Shown one piece after another: positions 14,470 to 21,563 of a DNA stretch of 25,848 nucleotides; within the stretch, counting starts at the first letter, position 1; each line of letters opens with the position of its first letter. Location of the stretch: positions 1-25,848 of the forward strand of contig NZ_JOHO01000079.1 in assembly GCF_000719705.1 (NCBI RefSeq), given 5' to 3'. The notes under the pieces are model-generated. The model was given only the letters and a program-made list of their open reading frames with translations, searched no databases and had not been told where the DNA came from. A program made the position numbers and the translations under genes. The DNA is from Streptomyces sp. NRRL S-350. Its GTDB lineage: Bacteria; Actinomycetota; Actinomycetes; Streptomycetales; Streptomycetaceae.

Positions 14470-15447
14470 ATGCCCCATTTCCTGACCCGTACGCGCACCG
14501 GCCTCGCGGTCTCGGTCGTCGCGGCAGCCCTCGCCGTCACCGCGGCCGGCCCCGCGGTCACCGCGACGGCCGCTCCTAAACCGGGCGTCCGCTTCATCGC
14601 ACACCTGGACATCGCCGCCGGGCAGCGACCGGAGAACATCACCCTGGAGCCCGGCGGCAGCGCCGTCGTCACGTTCGCCTTCAGCCGCCAGATCGCCCGT
14701 ATCGGGCAGGACGGCACGGTGTGCGTCCTCGCGACCATGCCGGAGCCCCCGGCCGGCTCCGCCACCCCCGCCCTGTCGTCACCGTTCCTCGGCGGAGTCG
14801 TCCGCGCCCACGACGGAACCCTGTACTTCCTCTACGCCACCGGCAGCAGCGACCTGACCGGTCTCTGGCGCCTGCGGCCCGGTGGCACGCCGCAGCGCAT
14901 CGCCGCCCTTCCCGCCGACGGCCTGCCCAACGGGCTGACCCTCGACCCTGGCGAGCACCACCTCTACGTGGCCGACTCGGTCCTCGGCACGGTCTGGCGC
15001 GTGCCGACCGGCGGTGGCACGCTCACCCGTTGGGCCACCGCGCCGGAGCTGGCCGCCGTCAAGTTCCTCGGAGCCAACGGCATCAAGGTCCACGACGGTG
15101 CGGTCTGGGTCTCCAACCTGGACCAGGGCACGGTGCTGCGCATCCCGGTCACCCGGCGCGGCACCGCCGGTCCCGTCCAGACCAGGGCCACCGGCCTGGT
15201 CGACATCGACGACTTCGCGTTCACCGGCAGCGGCGACACCCTGCTGGCCGCGATCAACGCGGACAACGAGGTCGCCCTGGTCGGGCCGGACGGCAGCCAC
15301 ACCGTCGTGCTGACCGGCGCCGACGGGCTGGAGAACCCGACCTCGCTCGCCGTGCGGGGCGGCACCGCCTACATCGCCAGTGGTGCCTACTTCACCGACA
15401 ACGATCCCAACCTCCTGGCCGTCCGGATCCCCGACGGCGTGAAGTAG
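14470..15447 (+). CDS. secreted SMP-30/NHL-type beta-propeller protein
   Basis: A 325-residue exported protein. The signal peptide has a basic N-terminus (MPHFLTRTRTG), a hydrophobic core (LAVSVVAAALAVTAAG) and an AxA-type site around residues 33-36 (TATAAP). The mature part is built of repeated strands: PENITLEPGGSAVVTFAFSR, GLPNGLTLDPGEHHLYVADS, FLGANGIKVHDGAVWVSN, LENPTSLAVRGGTAYIAS. This rhythm is typical of six-bladed propellers of the SMP-30/gluconolactonase/NHL superfamily. Catalytic metal ligands are not evident, so it may be a binding or structural protein. ATG 14470 follows AGAAGGAAG six bases upstream. The frame is open far upstream but the N-terminal extension is not protein-like. 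It ends at a strong hairpin. Confidence 0.85.
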   Translation: MPHFLTRTRTGLAVSVVAAALAVTAAGPAVTATAAPKPGVRFIAHLDIAAGQRPENITLEPGGSAVVTFAFSRQIARIGQDGTVCVLATMPEPPAGSATPALSSPFLGGVVRAHDGTLYFLYATGSSDLTGLWRLRPGGTPQRIAALPADGLPNGLTLDPGEHHLYVADSVLGTVWRVPTGGGTLTRWATAPELAAVKFLGANGIKVHDGAVWVSNLDQGTVLRIPVTRRGTAGPVQTRATGLVDIDDFAFTGSGDTLLAAINADNEVALVGPDGSHTVVLTGADGLENPTSLAVRGGTAYIASGAYFTDNDPNLLAVRIPDGVK

Positions 15448-15467
15448 CCGGACTGCCGGTCCTGTCG

Positions 15468-15510
15468 CGGGCCGACGCCGAGGGGCACGACGCCTCTCGG
15501 CGTCGGCCCG
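15468..15510. terminator. strong bidirectional terminator hairpin
   Basis: A 15-bp perfect stem (15468-15482 with 15496-15510) extends three more pairs inward, leaving a 7-nt loop. It is 21 bases after the propeller stop and lies downstream of the convergent small acetyltransferase gene. Confidence 0.8.
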
Positions 15511-15644
15511 CCCCCGTTCCCCGGACCGGTGGTCGCGGGGCCGGGGGCGCGAGCGCGTCTCCCTGACGGACGAGGGGCGCGCGACCCTCGCGGCGGCGGA
15601 GCCGGCGAGCCGTCACCCCGCCGCGCCGATGGCCGGAGTGGCGG

Positions 15645-15950
15645 TCAGAGGCCGAAGCGGGTGCGCTGCGCCTCGGGCACCAGGTCGACGTACTCCGGGT
15701 GCTTGCCGATCCAGGCGCGGATGAACGGGCAGTAGGGGAGGACCGAGAGCCCCTGCTCCCGGGCGGTGTCCAGGGCGGCGCGGGCCAGGGTGCCGGCGAG
15801 GCCGCGCCCGGCGAACCCGGGGTCGATCTCGGTGTGGATGAAGGCGATCTCGTTCTCGTGCCGGTGGTACTCGGCGAAGCCGGCGAGCGCACCGTCGTCG
15901 GTGATCTCGAATCGCGACCGGTCGGGGTTGTTCGCGACGGTGGTCGTCAT
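15645..15950 (-). CDS. small GNAT-type N-acetyltransferase (YjdJ/COG2388-like)
   Basis: A 101-residue protein, the usual length of the minimal acetyltransferase group (GNAT 'CG' type, PF14542-like). Seen: RFEITDDGALAGFAEYHRHENEIAFIHTEIDPGF in pieces, the acetyl-CoA loop FAGRGLAGTLARAALDTARE (about 46-65), and the hallmark LPYCPFIRAWIGKHPEYVDLV near the end with its conserved Cys (C74). The substrate is unknown. ATG 15950 has AGGAGG five bases upstream. A near-consensus promoter with an overlapping inverted repeat lies 50-80 bases upstream, inside the 3' end of the preceding hydrolase gene. It can therefore be expressed apart from the cyd operon. Confidence 0.92.
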   Translation of the reverse strand: MTTTVANNPDRSRFEITDDGALAGFAEYHRHENEIAFIHTEIDPGFAGRGLAGTLARAALDTAREQGLSVLPYCPFIRAWIGKHPEYVDLVPEAQRTRFGL

Positions 15951-15998
15951 CGTTCCTCCTGGTGGTGGGGCTGCGGGCGGTGGCCCGGCCCGGCATTT

Positions 15999-16027
15999 AA
16001 TTTAGCATTCAACTAGATGGTGATCAA
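15999..16027 (-). promoter_or_regulatory. near-consensus promoter for the small acetyltransferase gene
   Basis: On the minus strand TTGATC (16027-16022), a 17-base spacer, then TAAATT (16004-15999). This is one of the best housekeeping-sigma matches in the window and is markedly AT-rich against its surroundings. The hydrolase stop codon TAA (16004-16002) is part of the -10 box. Confidence 0.65.
16000..16018. promoter_or_regulatory. inverted repeat ATTTAG-N7-CTAGAT, candidate MarR-type operator
   Basis: Two 6-bp arms (16000-16005 and 16013-16018, one mismatch) lie exactly over the spacer and -10 of the promoter, an ideal place for a repressor. AT-rich 16-20 bp dyads around TTGAATG are typical of MarR-family operators. 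No marR gene is present in the window, so the regulator assignment is inference. Confidence 0.5.
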
Positions 16028-16880
16028 GTGCCTCGCACTCGGGCCGCCGGGCGGCGACGAAGGCGAGCAGTTCCTCGTTGACCTCGTCGGCATGGGTCCA
16101 GATGAGGCCGTGCGGGGCGCCCCTCAGCACCACCAGACGGGCGTCCGCGACGCTCCGGCAGAGCGGCACCGCGGTCGAGCTCAGCGGCAGCGTGCGGTCG
16201 GCGTCGCCGTGGACGACCAGGACGGGCACGTCGATCCGGGCCAGGTCCGCGCGGAAGTCGGTGAGTCGGGCCGGGGCGCGGACCAGGGGCGCCTCGGCGG
16301 AAGCCGCGACGCCGATGTCCCAGCTGTACTGCACCACCTGGTCGCTGACCCGCTCGCCGCCCAGCACGTCCACGCCGTAGAAGTCGGCGAGGAAGCCGGC
16401 CACGAAGGCGGGGCGGTCGGCGCGGACGGCACCCCGGACCTCCCGGAGGGCGCTGCCGACCAAGCCGTCGGGGTGGGCGTCGGTCCGGGCCGGGAACGGC
16501 GGCACCACACCCAGCATCACCGCCCCGGAGATCCGTTCGGACCCGTAGCCGCCGAGGTACCGGACGACCTCTCCGGTGCCCATGGAGAAGCCGACCAGGA
16601 TCACGTCCCGCAGGTCGAGTCGGCTGAGCACGGCGTGCAGGTCGGCCGCGAAGGTGTCGTAGTCGTAGCCGGACGCCGGCTTGTCGGAGGCGCCGAAGCC
16701 GCGGCGGTCGTAGGTGATCACCCGGTGGCCGGCGGCGAGCAGCGCGGCCTCCTGCTTCTCCCAGGAGGCGCCGTTGAGCGGCCAGCCGTGGATGAGCACC
16801 ACGGGCCGGCCGGAGCCGTGGTCCTCGTAGTACAGGTCGACGGTGTCGGCGTTCTCCTCGCCGACGGTGATGAAGGGCAT
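16002..16880 (-). CDS. alpha/beta hydrolase, non-haem chloroperoxidase-like, in the cyd operon
   Basis: A 292-residue paralogue of the protein at 12936. Seen: MPFITVGEENADTVDLYYED, the oxyanion region IHGWPLNGASWEKQ (30-43), DRRGFGASDKP, the nucleophile S99 in VGFSMGTGEVVRYLGGYG, acid D228 in HGDADRTLP, and base H257 in GAPHGL. All three catalytic residues are intact. ATG 16880 lies 11 bases after the cydC stop, and its GAGGA Shine-Dalgarno sequence overlaps that stop, so translation is probably coupled. The last residues (LDHHLVEC) are encoded by AT-rich DNA that is also the promoter/operator of the next gene, so the C-terminal tail may be evolutionarily accidental. Any link to cytochrome bd assembly or peroxide chemistry is only contextual. 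Confidence 0.92.
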   Translation of the reverse strand: MPFITVGEENADTVDLYYEDHGSGRPVVLIHGWPLNGASWEKQEAALLAAGHRVITYDRRGFGASDKPASGYDYDTFAADLHAVLSRLDLRDVILVGFSMGTGEVVRYLGGYGSERISGAVMLGVVPPFPARTDAHPDGLVGSALREVRGAVRADRPAFVAGFLADFYGVDVLGGERVSDQVVQYSWDIGVAASAEAPLVRAPARLTDFRADLARIDVPVLVVHGDADRTLPLSSTAVPLCRSVADARLVVLRGAPHGLIWTHADEVNEELLAFVAARRPECEALDHHLVEC

Positions 16881-16891
16881 CCCGGCCGTCC

Positions 16892-18511
16892 TCAACTGCC
16901 CAGTGCGAGCACGGTGTCCACCGGGAACGGCAGCAGGTCGTGATGCTGGTCCGGCAGCGCGACGACGAGCGCACAGCGCGGCAGCGCCCCTCGGAGCCCG
17001 CTCAGCAGCCGCACCGCCGTGGGCCGGTCGAGCCCGGCGACGGGCTCGTCGAGGAGGAGCACCGCGGGCTCGCGCAGCACGGCACGGGCGATGCCGAGTC
17101 GACGCCGCTGGCCTTGGGACAGCGCGCTGCCCAACGGCCCGGTGGGTGTGTCGAGTTCCAGGTCCGCCAAGGCCGCGACGGCGAGCGCCGCACGAAGCGC
17201 GGCGTCGTCGGCGGCCGGGGCGGCCTGGCGCAGGTTGTCGGCGACGGTGCTGTCCGCCAGCCAGTCCTCGGCTTCGACGAGGGTGAGGGTGGAGGCGACC
17301 GCCGCTGCGGGGAGCGCGGGCAAGGGGGAGCCGCCGAGGAGCACGACACCGGGGGAGGGGCTGTCGATCCGTCCGGCGAGCATGTTGAGCAGGGTGCTCT
17401 TGCCGCTCCCGTTGGGCCCGGTGACCAGGGTGGCGCTGCCCGGGAGGAGGGTGGTCGACCACCGGGCCGCTCCCCGGCCCAGCGGGAGCTCGCGTACGGT
17501 CAGCGGCGCGTCGCGGTGGGAGGCGACGGCCGCCGCGGAGGGCAGGGCGCGGGCGCCCGCGAGCAGGTCGGTCAGCCGCAGCGCCGAGTGCGCGGCCGAG
17601 CCGTGGTCGCGCAGGATCTGCGGCAGCGCCTCGACGAGTTCGTAGGCGGCGGCGACCAGCAGCGTCTCGCCGATGGCGGCGGCGACCGGCTGGACCGTGG
17701 AGCGGCCGGCGAGCGCGAGCAGCAGGACGGCGACCTGGCCGACCGCGGCGAGCAGCCGGAGCAGCAGCCGGCCGCCGCGCAGGGCGGCGAGTGACGCGGC
17801 GTCGGCTCGGTGCGCGAGCGCCACCCGCCGGGCGACCTGGTCGCGGGCCCGGTCCACGGCGTCCAGGCAGTGCAGTTCGGCGAGCGCCGCCCGTGCGCTG
17901 AGCAGGGCGGATCGGGCGGCGGCCCGTTCGCCGACGGCCTCGGCGCGGTGGGCGAGAGCCCGGCGGTTGGTGCGTACGGCCACGGTGAGGGCCAGCACCA
18001 GCAGCAGCGCTTCCGCGGCGCCGGCGGCCGGATCGGCCACGCAGATCAGCGCCACCACGGCCAGGGCGGTCACGCCGAGACCGGTCAGCGGCGCGAGGGA
18101 GCGGGCCGGCAGCGCGCCCACGGCGGCCACGTCGTCGGTGAGCCGGGCCAGCAGCGCCCCGTCCCGGCGGTCCCGCAGCTGCCGGGGCGGGAGCGCGGCG
18201 GCGGTGCGCACCATCCGGGTCCGGAGTGCGACGGTCGCGCCGAGCAGGGCGCGGTGGCTGGTGAGCCGTTCGGTGTAGCGCAGCCCGGTCCGGCCGAGGG
18301 CCAGTGCCCGCACGGTGCCCGAGGGGTACATCCAGGACCACGTGGTGTTCGCCTGGAGGGTGACCAGGGCGCAGGAGGTGAGGAACCAACCGGACAGGCC
18401 GAGCAGTGCGGCGGCGGCCACTTCGGCGCAGGCGGCCAGCAGGGCACCGACCAGCAGGTCGCGGCGGCCCCGGCGGTCGGCCGAGGTCCACAGCAGGGTG
18501 ACAGGGTTCAT
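16892..18511 (-). CDS. cydC: thiol reductant ABC exporter subunit CydC
   Basis: A 539-residue half-transporter with six N-terminal membrane helices (about 18-285) and an ABC ATPase (about 335-539). With CydD it exports cysteine/glutathione-type thiols and is needed for haem insertion into cytochrome bd. Walker A is GPNGSGKST (365-373), the signature is LSQGQ (464-468), and Walker B is VLLLDEP (484-490). Two features depart from the norm. The Q-loop glutamine is absent (TLVEAEDWLADSTVADNL), and the switch histidine is not in the usual position after the last strand (VVALPDQHHDLL). The ATG start overlaps the cydD stop as ATGA. In S. coelicolor CydC and CydD are, to my knowledge, one fused protein; here they are separate. 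Confidence 0.95.
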   Translation of the reverse strand: MNPVTLLWTSADRRGRRDLLVGALLAACAEVAAAALLGLSGWFLTSCALVTLQANTTWSWMYPSGTVRALALGRTGLRYTERLTSHRALLGATVALRTRMVRTAAALPPRQLRDRRDGALLARLTDDVAAVGALPARSLAPLTGLGVTALAVVALICVADPAAGAAEALLLVLALTVAVRTNRRALAHRAEAVGERAAARSALLSARAALAELHCLDAVDRARDQVARRVALAHRADAASLAALRGGRLLLRLLAAVGQVAVLLLALAGRSTVQPVAAAIGETLLVAAAYELVEALPQILRDHGSAAHSALRLTDLLAGARALPSAAAVASHRDAPLTVRELPLGRGAARWSTTLLPGSATLVTGPNGSGKSTLLNMLAGRIDSPSPGVVLLGGSPLPALPAAAVASTLTLVEAEDWLADSTVADNLRQAAPAADDAALRAALAVAALADLELDTPTGPLGSALSQGQRRRLGIARAVLREPAVLLLDEPVAGLDRPTAVRLLSGLRGALPRCALVVALPDQHHDLLPFPVDTVLALGS

Positions 18512-20274
18512 GCGGTCGCTCCGTGGACTCGGCCCCGGTCGACGCTGATGACCTCGTCGGCGATCCGCAGCAGTTCCGGGCTGTGGGTGGCGAGCAGGAC
18601 GGTCCGGTCACGCGCCAGCGTGCGCACGGCGGCGATGACGCGCCGTTCGGCCTCGGGATCGAGGTGGGCCGTCGGTTCGTCCAGGCAGAGCACGGGCGCG
18701 GCCCGCAGCAGGGCGCGGACGAAGACCAGCTGCTGGATCTGGCCGGAGGAGAGTCCGCTGCCGCGCTCGCCGACGACCGTGTCCAGGCCGTGGGGCAGTG
18801 CCGCCGCCAGCCCGGCGAAGTCGAGCGCGGTGAAGGCCGCCGCGAGGGCGGCGTCGTCCGCGTCGGGGCGGGCCAGCAGCAGGTTCTCCCGCACGGTGCC
18901 CGGCAGCAGGTAGCAGGGCTGGCCGATCCAGGACACGGCGCGGGGGTCGGCGGACCGCGTCGTCCCGTCGGCCCGGTGGGTGCTCGATCCGGAGTCGGCG
19001 GCCAGCAGCCCGGCCGCGACGGCGAGCAGCGTCGACTTTCCCGCGCCGCTGGCCCCGGTGACGGCCACCAGCCGGCCCGGGTGCGCGGTCAGGGTGACGT
19101 CGTCGAGCGCGGGCCGGTCGCGGTCGGCGAAGGTGACGCCGACTCCGCGCAGCCGCACGCTGGTCGGCGCGTCGGCGGGTCCGGGCGGCCGGCTGCCCGG
19201 GCCGGGCCCCTCGGCTTCGGGCCCTGCCAGCAGGCCGTTGACGAGGTCGGCGGCGGCGGACGCCTCGGCCCGCGCGTGGTAGCCGCGCGCCAGTTCCCGT
19301 ACCGGCGCGAAGTAGGCCGGAGTGAGGGTGAGCACGAAGAGCGCGGTGCCCAGCCCCATGGCCGAGGGCACGCCGGGCACGTGCAGGTAGTCGAGCAGGA
19401 CCAGGCCGCAGTAGGTGGCGACCACGGCGAGGGTTCCGGTGACCAGCAGTTCCACCCAGGCGGTGGAGAGGAACGCCACGCGCAGTACCGCCTGGGTGCG
19501 GTCGGCCAGCTCGCGGTCGGCCGCCGTCACGGTGCGGGCGGCCTGCTCGTCGGCGCCCAGGCCGACCAGGGTCGGCAGCCCGCGCAGCTGGTCCAGCAGC
19601 CGGGCGCTGAGCGTCCGGGCGGCGGTCAGCTGGGACTGGACGGCGGCGCGCGTGCCCATGCCGATGACCTTGAGGTTGGCCGGCAGCAGTGGGGTCGCCA
19701 GCACCAGCAGCAGGGCGACCAGCGGGCTGCCGGAGGCGATCGCGGCCAGCACGATGCCGCCGGCGATCAGCATGGTCCGGCGCGCCGGGACGTAGCCGGT
19801 CAGCCAGTCGGTGAGACGGTCCACCTCCTCGTCGAGCGCCTGGACGAAGGCGGCGTCCGAGGTCCGCGGCTCCGCGCCGGCGGTCGGCCGCCGCCAGGCG
19901 GGCAGGGCGGCGGCCAGCAGCCGGGTGCGCAGCTCGTGCCGGACGGCGGCGGCCGCGTCGTCCGCGGCCCGGTCGCCCGCCGCGAGCAGCAGGGCCCGCA
20001 GGACGATGCCGGCCCCGACCAGGCAGGCGGCGGGCAGGACCGACACCGGGGTGACGGCCTCCTGCTGGCCCCGCAGGGCCAGCCGGGCCGCCCAGCCGAG
20101 TCCGGCCGCCCACCCCACGGTGCCGAGGACGGCGAGTCCGCGCAGGGTGCCGGCGCGGCGGAAGGCCGGCGCCTGAGCGTGTGCCCAGGCGCGCAGCCGG
20201 TCCAACGCCCGCTGCTGCTCCCGCTGCACCTCGTCGTCGGCCAGGCGCGCCAGCAGCGCGGCGGTGTCGCTCAT
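18508..20274 (-). CDS. cydD: thiol reductant ABC exporter subunit CydD
   Basis: A 588-residue half-transporter with membrane helices between about 40 and 325 and a C-terminal ABC ATPase with a full motif set: Walker A TGASGAGKST (406-415), Q-loop Q452 (WIGQPCYLLPGTVRENL), signature LSSGQ (508-512), Walker B VLCLDEP (528-534) and switch H564 (LLATHSPELL). It is the catalytically canonical half of the CydDC exporter, which maintains periplasm-side redox balance for cytochrome bd maturation. ATG 20274 overlaps the cydB stop (ATGA), and its own stop overlaps the cydC start in the same way, indicating coupled translation. The frame is open upstream, but that part is only the antisense-free shadow of cydB in another frame. 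Confidence 0.95.
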   Translation of the reverse strand: MSDTAALLARLADDEVQREQQRALDRLRAWAHAQAPAFRRAGTLRGLAVLGTVGWAAGLGWAARLALRGQQEAVTPVSVLPAACLVGAGIVLRALLLAAGDRAADDAAAAVRHELRTRLLAAALPAWRRPTAGAEPRTSDAAFVQALDEEVDRLTDWLTGYVPARRTMLIAGGIVLAAIASGSPLVALLLVLATPLLPANLKVIGMGTRAAVQSQLTAARTLSARLLDQLRGLPTLVGLGADEQAARTVTAADRELADRTQAVLRVAFLSTAWVELLVTGTLAVVATYCGLVLLDYLHVPGVPSAMGLGTALFVLTLTPAYFAPVRELARGYHARAEASAAADLVNGLLAGPEAEGPGPGSRPPGPADAPTSVRLRGVGVTFADRDRPALDDVTLTAHPGRLVAVTGASGAGKSTLLAVAAGLLAADSGSSTHRADGTTRSADPRAVSWIGQPCYLLPGTVRENLLLARPDADDAALAAAFTALDFAGLAAALPHGLDTVVGERGSGLSSGQIQQLVFVRALLRAAPVLCLDEPTAHLDPEAERRVIAAVRTLARDRTVLLATHSPELLRIADEVISVDRGRVHGATA

Positions 20275-21563
20275 CGCCGCGCCGCCGGATCGAGGTCGAA
20301 CTCGCCCGCCGCGGCGGCCCGCCGGTCGCCGACCAGCCAGGCGGTCACCGAGACAGCGCCGAACAGGGTGAGGGCGACCGGGGCGATCCATTCGCCCTCG
20401 CCTCCGAACACGTCCTGCGCCACCGCGGCCGTGCCGACGCCGAGCACGGTGAGGGCGACCCGCCGGGCGACCGTGCGCAGGATCCCCTCCGGCGCGCCGA
20501 CGGCGCCCGGCGCCTCGGGGCGGGGCGCCGAAGCCGTCCGCGGCTGCCGCCGGGGTTCGTCGGGAAGGGCGAGCGCGGCCGGCGCCGGGGCCCGGTACTT
20601 TCCGCGGAACACCCACCAGGCGTAGACGTTGTAGGCCAGCACGACCGGCATGCAGCCCCCGACGCCGATCAGCAGGAACACCTGGGAACCGGTGGGGCTG
20701 GCGGCGTCGTGCACGGTCAGCGCGGGCGGCACCACCACCGGTGCGGTCGCGGCCACCAGGGCCAGCAGCCCGGCCACCTGGGCGCCGAGCACCGCGACGA
20801 ACGGGCGGGCGTCGGGCCTCCGGCCGAAGCCGTACCAGGCGACGGCGCCGCAGCCGGCGGCCGCGGCCACCGCGAGGCCGAACAGGGCGGCGCGCAGCGA
20901 CTGTTCGAACCGGAACTGCTGGGGGTCGGCCACCTCCAGGCCGAAGCCCAGGACCAGGGCGGCGGCCGTCGTCGCCGCGAGCAGCGGGCGCCCGAGCCGG
21001 GCGGCCCGGCGGCGGACGGCGCCCTCCGTCTTGGCGTGCAGCCAGGCCGCGCCGGCCAGCAGGTACAGCGCCGTCAGGCCGAGCGCGCACAGCACGCTGT
21101 AGGGGTTGAGCCAGCGCAGCGCACCGCCGTCGTAGACGCCCTGGTGCTGGGGCAGCCCGGTGAGGACGGTGCCGACCACGAGCCCCTGGCAGACCGTCAC
21201 CACCAGGGAGGAGACGCCGAACAGGCGCCCCCAGCCGCGCCGGTAGCCCGGGGCGGAGCTCTGCAGCTCCAGCGCCAGCCCGCGCAGCACGAAGCCCAGC
21301 AGCATCACGGTCAGCGGGAGGTAGAGCCCGGGCAGCACGGTGGCGTAGACCCCGGGCAGCGCGGCCCACAGGGTGACCGCGGCGAGGATGATCCAGCTCT
21401 CGTTGGCGTCCCAGGCCGTCGCGACCAGCTCGGTGTACTCCTTGCGCCGCCGGTCGTCGCGGTCGAGGAGGCCGAGGATCCCGATCCCGAGGTCGTAGCC
21501 GTCCAGGACGACGTACGCGCCGAGCGCGAAGAGGACCAGCGCGTAGGAAGCGTACTCAGCCAC
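20271..21563 (-). CDS. cydB: cytochrome bd ubiquinol oxidase subunit II, C-terminally extended
   Basis: A 430-residue membrane subunit that pairs with CydA. Seen: VVLDGYDLGIGIL (18-30) corresponding to the family's TDGFDMGVG motif, AWDANESWIILAAVTLWAALP (50-70), GFVLRGLALELQ (90-101), and GVGGCMPVVLAYNVYAWWVFRGK (300-322). Standard CydB proteins end soon after this last helix (about 330-380 residues). Here a Pro/Ala/Arg linker (325-360) leads to two further hydrophobic helices (about 366-383 and 392-411) and an acidic tail (EFDLDPAARR). The extension might replace a small accessory subunit of the CydX/CydH kind, which is inference. The GTG start overlaps the end of cydA by eight bases. Confidence 0.94.
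   Translation of the reverse strand: MAEYASYALVLFALGAYVVLDGYDLGIGILGLLDRDDRRRKEYTELVATAWDANESWIILAAVTLWAALPGVYATVLPGLYLPLTVMLLGFVLRGLALELQSSAPGYRRGWGRLFGVSSLVVTVCQGLVVGTVLTGLPQHQGVYDGGALRWLNPYSVLCALGLTALYLLAGAAWLHAKTEGAVRRRAARLGRPLLAATTAAALVLGFGLEVADPQQFRFEQSLRAALFGLAVAAAAGCGAVAWYGFGRRPDARPFVAVLGAQVAGLLALVAATAPVVVPPALTVHDAASPTGSQVFLLIGVGGCMPVVLAYNVYAWWVFRGKYRAPAPAALALPDEPRRQPRTASAPRPEAPGAVGAPEGILRTVARRVALTVLGVGTAAVAQDVFGGEGEWIAPVALTLFGAVSVTAWLVGDRRAAAAGEFDLDPAARR

Noticed and set aside
13744..15447. 567-residue version of the propeller protein
   Set aside because: Residues before the signal peptide are low-complexity Arg/Pro/Gly sequence. A ribosome binding site and a proper signal peptide mark the start at 14470.
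16002..18611. 869-residue frame suggesting a giant fusion with the hydrolase
   Set aside because: The N-terminal two thirds are the Arg/Pro-rich out-of-frame shadow of cydC. The hydrolase has its own ATG and ribosome binding site at 16880.
18508..21369. 953-residue frame suggesting a CydB-CydD fusion
   Set aside because: The first ~365 residues are an out-of-frame reading of cydB. The real CydD starts at 20274 with an ATGA overlap.
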